Positions 8,749 to 17,798 of a DNA stretch of 64,000 nucleotides are shown one piece after another (position 1 is the stretch's first letter; each line of letters begins with the position of its first letter). The position numbers and the translations under genes are program-made. Origin of the DNA: Streptomyces corallincola (GTDB taxonomy: Bacteria > Actinomycetota > Actinomycetes > Streptomycetales > Streptomycetaceae); contig NZ_JAHRXF010000008.1 in NCBI RefSeq assembly GCF_019104725.1, positions 62,001 through 126,000 on the forward strand, read 5' to 3'. Below the pieces are notes generated by a model. It was not told where the DNA came from, searched no databases, and saw nothing but the letters and a program-made list of their open reading frames with translations.

Positions 8749-9732
8749 ATGTCCACCCCCTTCGCCGTGGAACCGCGGCTGCTGCGTGCCTTCGTCGCTG
8801 TCGCGGAGGAGCTGCACTTCACGCGGGCCGCGGCCCGGCTGTACCTCGCGCAGCAGGCGCTCAGCCGTGATGTGCGGCGGCTGGAGCGGGAGTTGGGGGT
8901 GGAGCTGTTCCTGCGGAGCACCCGCCGGGTGGAGCTGACGGCGGACGGGGAGCGGCTGCTGCCGTACGCGCGGCGGGTGCTGGCCGCTCAGGAGGACCTG
9001 CTCGCCGCCGCCGGACAGGCCCGCCCGCTGCTGGTGGACCTCAACTCGCCCGGCCTCGGCACCGGCCGCCGCGTGCTGCACCGGGCGCGTGAACTCGCCC
9101 CGGAGTGCGAGCTGATGGCCCGGTACGAGAGCGGACTCGCCGGTGCGGCGGTGGAGTTGCTGGCCGGACGACTGGACGCGTCGTTCGGGAGGTTCGCCGG
9201 TCTGGACCCCGTTCTGCGGGCCGGACTCGATCAACAGCCCGTACGGTACGAGCCGATGACGGTGCTGCTGCCCGAGGGCCATCCACTGGCCGCGCTGCCC
9301 GAGGTGCCGCTCGCCGCGCTGGCCGGGGAGACGGTGTACGCCGGGGCCGGGAACACGCGGACGACCGAGTGGACGGATCTCGCGCGCCGCCTCTTCGACG
9401 CGTACGGCATCGGACTCGCCCCGCCGCAGCCGCTCGCGGTCGGGGACGAGGAGTTCGCGCGGCTGATGGCCAAGGGAAACCAACCCGTGCTGGCGGTCGT
9501 GGACTTCGCGGCGCTGCCCGGCACGGTCGCCCGCCCGCTCACCGACCCCGTCCCGCTGTCCCCGGTGTCGCTGGTGTGGCGCAAGGGGCTCGTCCACCCC
9601 GGTCTGGCCGCGCTGCGGACGGCCGCCGCCGAGAGCGCGCGGGCCGGGGGATGGCTGCGGCTGCCCACGGACGGGTGGATTCCGGCCAGTGATGTTCATG
9701 CGATGAAAACATCCGTAACGGAACGTCCATAA
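8749..9732 (+). CDS. LysR-family transcriptional regulator
   Basis: A 327-residue LTTR. The N-terminal winged helix-turn-helix (about residues 8-65) contains the classic pattern LHFTRAAARLYLAQQALSRDVRRLE with ELTADG after the wing. The C-terminal two-thirds is a periplasmic-binding-protein-like effector domain. It is divergent from the MFS gene across an 84-bp gap and probably controls it. A TAGATT hexamer at 8736-8741 ends 7 nt before the ATG with no SD, a leaderless signature. The effector is unknown. Confidence 0.92.
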   Translation: MSTPFAVEPRLLRAFVAVAEELHFTRAAARLYLAQQALSRDVRRLERELGVELFLRSTRRVELTADGERLLPYARRVLAAQEDLLAAAGQARPLLVDLNSPGLGTGRRVLHRARELAPECELMARYESGLAGAAVELLAGRLDASFGRFAGLDPVLRAGLDQQPVRYEPMTVLLPEGHPLAALPEVPLAALAGETVYAGAGNTRTTEWTDLARRLFDAYGIGLAPPQPLAVGDEEFARLMAKGNQPVLAVVDFAALPGTVARPLTDPVPLSPVSLVWRKGLVHPGLAALRTAAAESARAGGWLRLPTDGWIPASDVHAMKTSVTERP

Positions 9733-9891
9733 GTGACACATGGCGTACTCGGCCTCTTACCGCGCGCTACGGTCGAGACCTGAGCACGGTGTGTCAAGGG
9801 GGGCGCTCGGGACAGGTGGGGGCCTGCCCGACGGCTGGTGCTCAGTGCCGTAGGCGCGCGCCCGTGAACCGTCCCTGGGGGATGTACGCGC

Positions 9892-11220
9892 GTGGAGAAG
9901 TGGCGAGAAGACGCTCCTACCGACTGGCCCGACATCGCGTCCGCGACGTGGGGCACACCGGTGGTGGCGAGCGAGACCCAGACCTTCGGTGAGGCCCAGA
10001 GCTTCCCGGACACCAGAGCACTGCCCTCGGGCGGCTCGCTCGCGGCGATGTCCCTGGTGGACAGCGGCCTGCTGCCGACCGGCCGGTCCGCCCGCGCGGA
10101 CATGGAACGGACGGCCGTGCTGCCCGCCGTACCGAGTCCCGCCGGACCGCGTACGAGTCCGAGTCCGGCGAGTACGGACGGACCGGCCGCCGCACCGCGT
10201 ACGAGTGGCCCCGCCGACCCCTTCGTGCCGCTCACCGGCGCCCTGCGCGACCCCTGGGACCCGGCCGCCGCGACCGGCACCGACCCCGGCCCGGACCCCG
10301 CCCCGCCACCCGGCGGCGGCACCGGCACCGGCAACGATCCGCACGAGGTGACCGTCCAGCTCGACGGCGCCGGGAGCAGGGCCGGTGCCCCGCGCGGGGA
10401 GGACGGGCCGGTCTTCGTGGACGAGTCCGGGCGCCGCAGCCGCCGCTACCGGCGGATCGGCCTGGGCGTCGGCCTGGTCTGCGCGGTGTACGCCGTGATC
10501 ATGGTCGTCACCCTGCTGTCCGGCAGCTCGGACGCGCCCTGGCTGCCCGTGCCCGGCCAGCACCGCGACAGGCCCGCCGGGCGCGCCGACACCTCGCCCG
10601 CCCCCGCCGGTACCGGACCGGCCGGACGCGGTACGGCCGGTGGCGGGGCCGCCGCGCCGGGCGCCTCCCCGGCGGCCGGTACCGGCACGGCGCCCCCGGC
10701 CGGCGCCGACGGCAGGGCACCGGACGCGGGCGGGAGTTCCGGCACCGGCCGCCCGAGCGCCTCCGGGACCGGGCCGGAGAAGCCCGGCGGCAAGCCCACC
10801 GGCGCCCCCGGCGGGACCGGCCGTCCCACCACCGGCACCGGGCCCACCACCCCGGCGGGCGGCACCACCCCGCCGCCCGGCGCTCCCGGCGGCACCCCCG
10901 GCACCGGCACCACCGGTGAGACCGGCACCACGCCGCCCGCCGAGACCCCGCCCGCCACGGGCGGCACCGGGACCGGCGGCGGGGACACCACCGGCGGCAC
11001 CGGCTCCGGCGGCACCGCACCGGGCCCCGGCGACGGTGCCCCGCAGCCCGCCGCCCACCACCGCACCGCCGGTCAGCCACGCACCGGCACGGCTTGGGCC
11101 CGTACCGCGCCCGTCCGTACCGTCCGCGCCCCGCACGCCCGTCCCGCCGTGCACCGCACCGCGACCGGCGCCGCGCGTCCGGGCCCGGAGTCCACCCCGT
11201 CCCCGGAGTACGACCTCTGA
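9892..11220 (+). CDS. matA: MatA-like single-span membrane protein of the hyphal aggregation locus
   Basis: A 442-residue low-complexity protein: about 185 hydrophilic residues, one membrane helix (about 189-209, preceded by RRYRR), then about 230 extracytoplasmic residues rich in Pro, Gly and Thr. GTG 9892 is chosen because GGGGG lies 9 nt upstream. Its stop overlaps the start of the next gene by 1 nt (TGATG), so the two are translationally coupled. In S. coelicolor and S. lividans the gene before the bifunctional deacetylase/glycosyltransferase is matA, needed with matB for PNAG-like glycan and mycelial aggregation (van Dissel and co-workers). The matA name rests on this synteny and topology, not on a domain, since the sequence has none. 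Confidence 0.65.
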   Translation: MEKWREDAPTDWPDIASATWGTPVVASETQTFGEAQSFPDTRALPSGGSLAAMSLVDSGLLPTGRSARADMERTAVLPAVPSPAGPRTSPSPASTDGPAAAPRTSGPADPFVPLTGALRDPWDPAAATGTDPGPDPAPPPGGGTGTGNDPHEVTVQLDGAGSRAGAPRGEDGPVFVDESGRRSRRYRRIGLGVGLVCAVYAVIMVVTLLSGSSDAPWLPVPGQHRDRPAGRADTSPAPAGTGPAGRGTAGGGAAAPGASPAAGTGTAPPAGADGRAPDAGGSSGTGRPSASGTGPEKPGGKPTGAPGGTGRPTTGTGPTTPAGGTTPPPGAPGGTPGTGTTGETGTTPPAETPPATGGTGTGGGDTTGGTGSGGTAPGPGDGAPQPAAHHRTAGQPRTGTAWARTAPVRTVRAPHARPAVHRTATGAARPGPESTPSPEYDL

Positions 11221-13421
11221 TGGCATCCCGTACCCGGCGGCGGCGTTCCGCACCGAGCCGAGCCCGTGCCGCCGCCCGGCGCCGCCGCCTGCCGCTGCGC
11301 CTGATGCTCCCGCTGCTCGTGCTCTGCGCGCTCGCCGCGATGCTGATGCTGCGCGGCTACGTGCACAGCGAGATCCTCGCGGACCACCGCGTCCGCCCCG
11401 AGGCGGCCACCGACCACGTCCCGCAGAAGATCCTCGACGGCGGCCCGGTGATCGACACGCGCGGCGGGCGCACCACCAGCCTGCGCGTCCCCGACCACCG
11501 TCTCGTCCTCACCTTCGACGACGGACCCGACCCGGAGTGGACCCCGAAGGTGCTGGACGTGCTGAAGAAGCACCACGCGCACGCCGTCTTCTTCGTCACC
11601 GGCACCATGACCTCCCGCTATCCGGAGCTGGTCCGGCGGATGGTGGCCGAGGGACACGAGGTCGGGCTGCACACCTTCAACCACCCCGACCTGTCGTACC
11701 AGTCGAAGCGGCGCACCGACTGGGAGCTGTCCACCAACCAGCTCGCCATCACCGGCGCGGCCGGTATCCGCACCTCGCTGTTCCGGCCGCCGTACTCCTC
11801 GTTCGCCGACGCGATGGACGACCGGTCCTGGCCGGTGACGCGGTACATCGGCTCGCGCGGCTACATCACGGTCGTCAACGACACCGACAGCGAGGACTGG
11901 AAGAAGCCGGGCGTCGCGGAGATCGTCCGCCGGGCCACCCCCGAGGACGGCAAGGGCGCGCTGGTGCTGATGCACGACTCCGGCGGCGACCGGCACCAGA
12001 CGGTGGCCGCGCTCGACCGGTTCGTGCCGTCGCTCCAGCAGCGCGGCTACACCTTCGCCAACCTCACCGAGGCCCTGCACGCCCCCAGCGCCTCCACCAG
12101 GGTGACCGGGCCCGAGCTGTGGAAGGGAAAAGCGTGGATCTTCCTGGTCTCCGCCTCGGACGGGGTCACCGGGGTGGTCGGGGTGTGCCTCGCCGTCGTC
12201 GGGGTGCTGGTCATCGCCCGGTTCGCGCTGATGTTCCTGCTGTCCGGGGCGCACGCCCGCCGGGTCCGACGGCGCGGCTTCCGCTGGGGGCCGCCGGTGA
12301 CCGAACCGGTGTCGGTGCTGGTGCCCGCGTACAACGAGGCCAAGTGCATCGAGAACACCGTCCGTTCGCTGGCCGCGAGCGACCATCCCATCGAGGTGAT
12401 CGTCATCGACGACGGCTCCTCGGACGGCACCGCCCGCGTCGTCGAGGACCTCGCGCTGCCCGGCGTCCGCGTGGTCCGGCAGGTCAACGCGGGCAAACCG
12501 GCCGCGCTCAACCGGGGCGTGGCCAACGCCCGGCACGACCTGATCGTCATGATGGACGGCGACACCGTCTTCGAACCGTCCACCGTGCGCGAGCTGGTCC
12601 AGCCGTTCGGGGACCCGCGCGTGGGCGCCGTCGCGGGCAACGCCAAGGTGGGCAACCGGGATTCGCTGATCGGCGCCTGGCAGCACATCGAGTACGTGAT
12701 GGGCTTCAACCTCGACCGCCGGATGTACGACGTCCTGGGCTGCATGCCGACCATCCCCGGCGCGGTCGGCGGGTTCCGGCGCACCGCGCTGGAACGGGTG
12801 GGCGGCATGAGCGACGACACCCTCGCCGAGGACACCGACGTCACGATGGCCCTGCACCGCGACGGCTGGCGGGTCGTGTACGCCGAGAAGGCCCGCGCCT
12901 GGACCGAGGCGCCGGAGTCCGTGCAACAGCTCTGGTCACAGCGCTACCGCTGGTCCTACGGCACCATGCAGGCCATCTGGAAGCACCGGCGCGCCCTGGT
13001 GGAACGCGGCCCCTCGGGGCGGTTCGGGCGGGTGGGGCTGCCGCTGGTCTCCCTGTTCATGGTCCTCGCCCCGCTGCTGGCCCCGCTGATCGACGTGTTC
13101 CTGCTCTACGGCGTGGTGTTCGGCCCGACCGCGAAGACCGTCGTGGCCTGGCTGGGCGTCCTCGCCGTGCAGGCGGTCTGCGCGGCCTACGCGTTCCGGC
13201 TGGACCGGGAACGCATGACGCACCTCGTCTCCCTGCCGCTCCAGCAGATCCTCTACCGTCAGCTGATGTACGTCGTCCTGCTCCAGTCCTGGATCACCGC
13301 CCTCACCGGTGGTCGGCTGCGCTGGCAGAAACTCCGGCGCACCGGGGTCGTGGAGGCGCCCGGCGGCGCGGTCCCGGCCCAGCGCGCGGGCGGCGGCAGG
13401 GAACGGAGGCCGGTCGCATGA
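11220..13421 (+). CDS. matB: Bifunctional polysaccharide deacetylase / GT2 glycosyltransferase (MatB)
   Basis: A 733-residue fusion. After an Arg-rich tail and a membrane helix (about 26-46) comes an extracytoplasmic NodB deacetylase (about 90-285) with TFDDGPD (98-104) and the metal-binding H151xxxH155. A second membrane segment (about 305-342) leads to a cytoplasmic GT2 domain (about 360-600) with MDGD (D446, D448), acceptor motif ED (537-538) and QRYRW (574-578), then C-terminal helices. This is the layout of processive hexosamine polymerases joined to a PgaB-like deacetylase, consistent with synthesis and partial deacetylation of poly-beta-1,6-GlcNAc. ATG 11220 overlaps the matA stop. The next gene starts at ATGA on its stop codon. 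Confidence 0.88.
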   Translation: MASRTRRRRSAPSRARAAARRRRLPLRLMLPLLVLCALAAMLMLRGYVHSEILADHRVRPEAATDHVPQKILDGGPVIDTRGGRTTSLRVPDHRLVLTFDDGPDPEWTPKVLDVLKKHHAHAVFFVTGTMTSRYPELVRRMVAEGHEVGLHTFNHPDLSYQSKRRTDWELSTNQLAITGAAGIRTSLFRPPYSSFADAMDDRSWPVTRYIGSRGYITVVNDTDSEDWKKPGVAEIVRRATPEDGKGALVLMHDSGGDRHQTVAALDRFVPSLQQRGYTFANLTEALHAPSASTRVTGPELWKGKAWIFLVSASDGVTGVVGVCLAVVGVLVIARFALMFLLSGAHARRVRRRGFRWGPPVTEPVSVLVPAYNEAKCIENTVRSLAASDHPIEVIVIDDGSSDGTARVVEDLALPGVRVVRQVNAGKPAALNRGVANARHDLIVMMDGDTVFEPSTVRELVQPFGDPRVGAVAGNAKVGNRDSLIGAWQHIEYVMGFNLDRRMYDVLGCMPTIPGAVGGFRRTALERVGGMSDDTLAEDTDVTMALHRDGWRVVYAEKARAWTEAPESVQQLWSQRYRWSYGTMQAIWKHRRALVERGPSGRFGRVGLPLVSLFMVLAPLLAPLIDVFLLYGVVFGPTAKTVVAWLGVLAVQAVCAAYAFRLDRERMTHLVSLPLQQILYRQLMYVVLLQSWITALTGGRLRWQKLRRTGVVEAPGGAVPAQRAGGGRERRPVA

Positions 13422-14713
13422 CCCAGGCGCATCCGACGGGGACACCGGACTCGGGCGCCACGCCCCGGTACGGGATTCCGCGGCAGCGGACCGATGAGCA
13501 GGCACCCGCTCCGGCCGGGCGGCCGGGGGAGCGGGCGTCCGGCGGCTCTCCCGGCCCGGCCCGTCCCCAGCCCGGCCGGGACCGGTACCTCGATCTGCTC
13601 CGCTCGGTGGCCCTGGTCCGGGTGGTGGTGTACCACCTGTTCGGCTGGGCCTGGCTGTCGGTGCTGTTCCCGTCGATGGGCGTCATGTTCGCCCTCGCCG
13701 GGTCACTGATGGCACGCTCGCTGAACCGGCCCGCCGCGGGTGTGATCCGGGGGCGGCTGCGACGGCTGCTGCCCCCGCTCTGGGCGTTCGGCGCGGTGGT
13801 GCTCACGCTGCTGTTCCTCCAGGGCTGGAACCCCGCCCGGGACCCGGACGGCGGCGGGACCTGGGGCGTGCTCGACCTGATCGACTACCTCGTGCCGATC
13901 GGCGCCCCGCCCTACCCGTGGCACATCGGCTCCGAGTCGGGGCTGCTGGAGAGCAGTTGGGCCGGTCAGGCGGCCGGGCCCCTCTGGTACCTGCGGGCCT
14001 ACCTGTGGTTCGTGGTCGCCTCCCCGCCGCTGCTGTGGGCGGTCCGCCGCTTCCCCTGGCCGACCGTGCTGGCGCCGCTCGCGCTGACGGCCGTCGTGGG
14101 CACGGGAGTCGTCACGATCCCCGGCGAGACCGGCAACGCGGTCACCGACTTCGCTGTCTACGGCGGCTGTTGGGTGCTCGGCTTCGCCCACCACGACGGG
14201 GTGCTGGCCCGTGTGCCGCGCTACCTCGCGGTGTCGGCCGCCGCCGCCCTGATGGCCCTCGGCCTGTGGTGGGCCTCGGGACACCACGGCGCCGAGGGCT
14301 GGGACCTCAACGACATCCCGTTCGCCCAGGCGTGCTGGTCGCTCGGGTTCGTGGTGATCCTGCTCCAGTACAGCCCCTCCTGGCAGCGGCTGCCCGGCCG
14401 CCTCGCCCGCTGGGACGGCTTCGTCACCCTCACCAACAACCGCGCGGTGACGATCTACCTGTGGCACAACATGCTGATCATGGCCACGTTCCCGATCCTG
14501 GACCTCGCCTACCGGCTGCCCCTCCTCGACGACGCGAGGGCCGCCTCCCTCTACGACGCCACCTACACCTTCTGGGCGTTCGTCCTGGTGTGGCCGCTGA
14601 TCGCCGCGGCCGTGCTGTCCTTCGGCTGGATCGAGGACCTGGCCGCCCGGCGCCGCCCGCGTCCGTGGCCCGCGGGGGCGCCGAAGGGCGGGGGCGGACG
14701 CCGGTCGAAGTGA
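13418..14713 (+). CDS. Acyltransferase-3-like membrane protein in the mat operon
   Basis: A 431-residue protein with a disordered Pro/Gly N-terminus (about 55 residues) followed by about ten membrane helices. The start of the membrane part (RDRYLDLLRSVALVRVVVYH) matches the family pattern R-x-D-x-L-R-x-x-A-x-x-x-V-x-x-x-H. NNRAVTIYLWHN near residues 345-356 matches the conserved late helix. Family members move acyl groups across the membrane onto glycans. ATG 13418 overlaps the matB stop (ATGA), so it is translationally coupled to matAB and may O-acylate the MatB product; that role is inference. A longer open frame upstream is only the out-of-frame shadow of matB. Confidence 0.82.
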   Translation: MTQAHPTGTPDSGATPRYGIPRQRTDEQAPAPAGRPGERASGGSPGPARPQPGRDRYLDLLRSVALVRVVVYHLFGWAWLSVLFPSMGVMFALAGSLMARSLNRPAAGVIRGRLRRLLPPLWAFGAVVLTLLFLQGWNPARDPDGGGTWGVLDLIDYLVPIGAPPYPWHIGSESGLLESSWAGQAAGPLWYLRAYLWFVVASPPLLWAVRRFPWPTVLAPLALTAVVGTGVVTIPGETGNAVTDFAVYGGCWVLGFAHHDGVLARVPRYLAVSAAAALMALGLWWASGHHGAEGWDLNDIPFAQACWSLGFVVILLQYSPSWQRLPGRLARWDGFVTLTNNRAVTIYLWHNMLIMATFPILDLAYRLPLLDDARAASLYDATYTFWAFVLVWPLIAAAVLSFGWIEDLAARRRPRPWPAGAPKGGGGRRSK

Positions 14714-14833
14714 GGGTGCCCACAGACCCCGGCCGGTCCCCGCCGCCCCCGGCCCCGCCCCGGAGATGACCGGCGTCCGCTGCCGTGCCAGGCTCGGAGG
14801 TGACCCGTACGGGCGGTACCGAGCAGGAGAACG

Positions 14834-16036
14834 ATGCACGACGCACAGCACCACCCCGCGCCCGGCGGCCCCGTCGTCGCCCGGGAGTCCGCGGCCGCCG
14901 CCGAACCCCTCGCCGGTTTCACCGTCGGCATCACCGCCGCCCGCCGGGCCGACGAACTCGCCGGGCTGCTCGGGCGGCGCGGGGCCGCCGTCGTGCACGC
15001 GCCCGCGCTGCGGACCGTCCCCGTGGCCGACGACGGCCAACTCCGCGCCGCCACCGAGGAGATCGTGGCGAAGGCACCGGACATCGTGGTCGCCACCACG
15101 GCCATCGGCTTCCGGGGCTGGCTGGAGGCGGCCGAGTCCTGGGGGCTCGGCGCGGAACTGCTGGACCGGCTGCGCGCCGCCGAGATCCTGACCCGAGGTC
15201 CCAAGGTGAAGGGCGCCGTGCGGGGCGCCGGGCTCACCGAGACGTGGTCACCGGAGGGCGAGTCCCTGGCCGAGGTGCTTCAGCGGCTGCTCGACCAGGA
15301 GTTGGCGGGGCGCCGGATCGCCGTCCAGCAACACGGCGAACCGCTCACCGAATTCGTGGACGCGCTGCGGGCCAGGGGCGCGGACGTGGTGCCGCTCGCG
15401 GTGTACCGCTGGCTGCCCCCGGCCGACCCCGGCCCGCTGGACCGGCTGCTGGACTCCCTGCTCGTACGGGGTGTGGACGCCGTCGCCTTCACCAGCGCGC
15501 CCGCGGCGCTGTCCCTGCTCGACCGGGCCGGGAGGCGTGGTCAACTCGGCGCGGTGGTCGAGGCGTTGAGCACCGGTGTGCTCGCCGCCTGCGTCGGGCC
15601 GGTCACCGCGGCCCCGCTCCGGGCGCACGGCGTCGAGGTGGTCCAGCCCGAGCGGTTCAGGCTCGGACCCCTGGTGCAGACGCTGTGCCGTGAACTCCCC
15701 GCCCGTGCGCGGTCGTTCGAGGTCGCCGGGCGCCGGGTGGAGCTGCGCGGGCACGCCGTGCTGCTCGACGGTGCGCCGCGTGCCGTACCCCCGGCGGGCA
15801 TGGCGCTGCTGCGGGCCCTGGCGCTGCACCCCGGCCGGGTGGTGTCCCGCGCCGACCTGCTCCGCGCGCTGCCCGGCGGCGGGCGCGACGAGCACGCGGT
15901 GGAGTCCGCGATGGCCCGGCTGCGCACCGCGCTGGGCGAACCGGAGCTGATCCGCACGGTGGTGAAGCGCGGGTACCGCCTCGCGGCGGAGCCCGTGGAG
16001 CCCACGGAATTGGCGGAGCCCCACGGAACCCGCTGA
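14834..16036 (+). CDS. nnaR: HemD-domain / OmpR-type regulator of nitrate-nitrite assimilation (NnaR)
   Basis: A 400-residue fusion of an N-terminal uroporphyrinogen-III-synthase-like domain (about 28-275) with a C-terminal winged helix of the OmpR/PhoB type (about 300-390, ending in VVKRGYRL). In Streptomyces this architecture is NnaR (SCO2958 in S. coelicolor), which co-activates nitrate/nitrite assimilation genes with GlnR. ATG 14834 follows AGGAG at 14824-14828. Whether the HemD part keeps catalytic activity or only senses a tetrapyrrole cannot be read from sequence. It lies between the mat operon and sigU, as in S. coelicolor. The annotation 'uroporphyrinogen-III synthase' alone would miss the DNA-binding half. 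Confidence 0.88.
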   Translation: MHDAQHHPAPGGPVVARESAAAAEPLAGFTVGITAARRADELAGLLGRRGAAVVHAPALRTVPVADDGQLRAATEEIVAKAPDIVVATTAIGFRGWLEAAESWGLGAELLDRLRAAEILTRGPKVKGAVRGAGLTETWSPEGESLAEVLQRLLDQELAGRRIAVQQHGEPLTEFVDALRARGADVVPLAVYRWLPPADPGPLDRLLDSLLVRGVDAVAFTSAPAALSLLDRAGRRGQLGAVVEALSTGVLAACVGPVTAAPLRAHGVEVVQPERFRLGPLVQTLCRELPARARSFEVAGRRVELRGHAVLLDGAPRAVPPAGMALLRALALHPGRVVSRADLLRALPGGGRDEHAVESAMARLRTALGEPELIRTVVKRGYRLAAEPVEPTELAEPHGTR

Positions 16037-16382
16037 CCGGCTGCCGCAACTCCCGCGCCCGTAAAGCGCGTTGTGCCGGAGATGCCCGCAACCTGCCTCA
16101 AGTGATCTCCGCAACACGGAGTTTGGTCCCGGTGCGGGCCGGGCAGCGCGCCGCTCCTTCCGGTCGTGCCGGAAATGTGAACACCTCGCGGGGGGAATGT
16201 GCGCGCATGTCCCGCTCGTCACGCCGGACCCGGGAAATTCCCCCGTCCGCGTTGAACACTCCCGCACCCCCTTGCGTACGGGTGGGCGAGCGACCGACTG
16301 GGGGAACCCCCGGACACCGGAGGTGGGCGTGCGCAAGGATGCGGCCGTGGCCAATGAACGTGGAGCGAGGGCCCGACATCGC
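16037..16382. other. Intergenic region before the ECF sigma gene
   Basis: About 290-345 nt depending on the sigma start chosen. It holds two small hairpins: CTCCG-CAACA-CGGAG around 16107-16121, and TTCCGG-TCGTG-CCGGAA at 16158-16174. No confident promoter is seen; an ECF-type promoter for autoregulation would be expected here. Confidence 0.35.
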
Positions 16383-16907
16383 ATGTCCTCACAGACCCCC
16401 GAGCCCGACGAGGAGTTGATGCGTGCCCTGTACCGGGAGCACGCCGGACCCTTGCTCGCGTACGTCCTCAGGCTGGTCGCGGGCGACCGGCAGCGCGCCG
16501 AGGACGTGGTGCAGGAAACGCTCATCCGTGCCTGGAAGAACGCCGGTCAGCTCAATCGGGCGACCGGTTCGGTACGCCCCTGGCTGGTGACGGTCGCGCG
16601 CCGCATCGTCATCGACGGCCACCGCAGCCGGCAGGCCCGGCCGCAGGAGGTCGATCCGTCGCCGCTGGAGGTCATCCCCGCGGAGGACGAGATCGACAAG
16701 GCGCTGTGGCTGATGACGCTGTCGGACGCGCTCGACGACCTGACCCCGGCCCACCGGGAGGTGCTGGTCGAGACGTACTTCAAGGGGCGTACGGTCAACG
16801 AGGCGGCCGAGACGCTCGGCATACCGAGCGGAACCGTCCGCTCACGGGTGTTCTACGCCCTGCGGTCCATGAAGCTGGCTCTGGAGGAGCGGGGGGTGAC
16901 GGCGTGA
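16383..16907 (+). CDS. sigU: ECF RNA polymerase sigma factor (SigU type)
   Basis: A 174-residue extracytoplasmic-function sigma factor. Region 2 spans about residues 10-70 (REHAGPLLAYVLRL, then AEDVVQETLIRAWKN, and region 2.4 with RPWLVTVARRIVIDGHR). Region 4 spans about 110-165 (LTPAHREVLVETYFKGRTVNEAAETLGIPSGTVRSRV, a helix-turn-helix). ATG 16383 is used; an in-frame GTG at 16329 would add 18 residues and is not excluded. The next gene is its predicted anti-sigma factor, overlapping by 1 nt. The name sigU rests on the S. coelicolor order nnaR-sigU-rsuA-helD, where sigma-U affects development and protein secretion. Confidence 0.85.
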   Translation: MSSQTPEPDEELMRALYREHAGPLLAYVLRLVAGDRQRAEDVVQETLIRAWKNAGQLNRATGSVRPWLVTVARRIVIDGHRSRQARPQEVDPSPLEVIPAEDEIDKALWLMTLSDALDDLTPAHREVLVETYFKGRTVNEAAETLGIPSGTVRSRVFYALRSMKLALEERGVTA

Positions 16908-17737
16908 TGCGCGGCTACGGGGGTATGCAGGGGTTCGGCGCGGGAGGTCCGGGTATGTCAGGGCCCATGAGCCCCTCTCAGGGAACCGCGGCGCCCAACG
17001 AGCACGAGACCGTCGGCGCGTACGCCCTCGGCATCCTGGACGACGCCGAGGCCACCGCGTTCGAGGTCCACCTCGCGGGCTGCGACTGGTGCGCCAATCA
17101 GCTCGACGAACTCTCCGGCATGGAACCCATGCTGGCCGCCCTCGCGGACCTGCCCGGCAGCGGCAGCACCCCGGTGATCGGCGAGTCGCTGTCCGCGCGG
17201 CCGAGTCCCCGGCTGGTGGAGAAACTGGTGGACGAGGTCTCCGAGCAGCGCGCCCGCAAGCGCCGTAGGGGCTTCTACCTGGTCGCCGCGGCGGCGGCCC
17301 TGATCATCGGCGGCCCGATCGCGGTGTCCGCGGCCGGCGGCGGGGAGACCGCGGCCCCGGCGAAGCCGCTGGCGGCCTCCGCGCAGACCACGTTCGACCG
17401 GATGACCCGCAAGGTCACCGGCACCGACCCGGCCACCGGGGTCACCGCCACCGTCGGTATGGACGGCAAGGGCTGGGGCACCTCCGCCGTCCTCGAACTG
17501 AAGGGCGTCAAGGGACCCCTCAAGTGCTCGATGGTCGTGATCTCCCGTAGCGGGGAGCGCCAGACCATCGGCTCCTGGAGCGTCCCGGCACAGGGGTACG
17601 GCATCGCGGGCGCCGCCTCCGAGACGGCGAGGAAGCCGCTCTACATCGGCGGCGGCACCGCGCTCTCCCCAGACCAGATCGACAAGTTCGAGATCGTCAC
17701 GTTCGACGGCAAGAAGCTGGTGGACGTGGACGCGTAG
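16907..17737 (+). CDS. rsuA: Zinc-binding membrane anti-sigma factor (RsuA type)
   Basis: A 276-residue anti-sigma factor. The ZAS zinc motif comprises H33 and H55-x3-C59-x2-C62 in an N-terminal domain that should clamp the preceding sigma factor. One membrane helix spans about 122-143 after RKRRR, and the C-terminal extracytoplasmic sensor domain covers about 145-276, resembling RskA-type tails. ATG 16907 overlaps the sigma stop (TGATG), giving stoichiometric coupling. The inducing signal is unknown; release of the sigma factor by regulated proteolysis is the known mechanism for related pairs. Confidence 0.87.
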   Translation: MRGYGGMQGFGAGGPGMSGPMSPSQGTAAPNEHETVGAYALGILDDAEATAFEVHLAGCDWCANQLDELSGMEPMLAALADLPGSGSTPVIGESLSARPSPRLVEKLVDEVSEQRARKRRRGFYLVAAAAALIIGGPIAVSAAGGGETAAPAKPLAASAQTTFDRMTRKVTGTDPATGVTATVGMDGKGWGTSAVLELKGVKGPLKCSMVVISRSGERQTIGSWSVPAQGYGIAGAASETARKPLYIGGGTALSPDQIDKFEIVTFDGKKLVDVDA

Positions 17738-17743
17738 CCTGAC

Positions 17744-17797
17744 GGGCCCCCCTTCGCGTACGGTTGACGGCTGCCCAAGCACGTCAGAAGGGGGCCC
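17744..17797 (+). promoter_or_regulatory. Inverted repeat that can mask the helD ribosome-binding site
   Basis: GGGCCCCCCTTC (17744-17755) can pair with GAAGGGGGCCC (17787-17797) with one bulged base. The 3' arm is itself the strong SD (GAAGGGGG) just before the GTG at 17799. The structure could act as rsuA terminator, translational gate, or both. Confidence 0.5.
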
Positions 17798-17798
17798 G

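Noticed and set aside
9757..11253. 498-codon minus-strand open frame opposite matA
   Set aside because: A Gly/Arg/Ala-only shadow of the Pro/Gly/Thr-rich matA sequence, without start context.
10640..14713. Very long open frame (about 1357 codons) covering matA, matB and the acyltransferase
   Set aside because: Only its last third (from 13418) is the acyltransferase frame. The earlier part is the out-of-frame shadow of matA/matB, with Arg/Pro/Ala composition typical of high-GC shadow frames.
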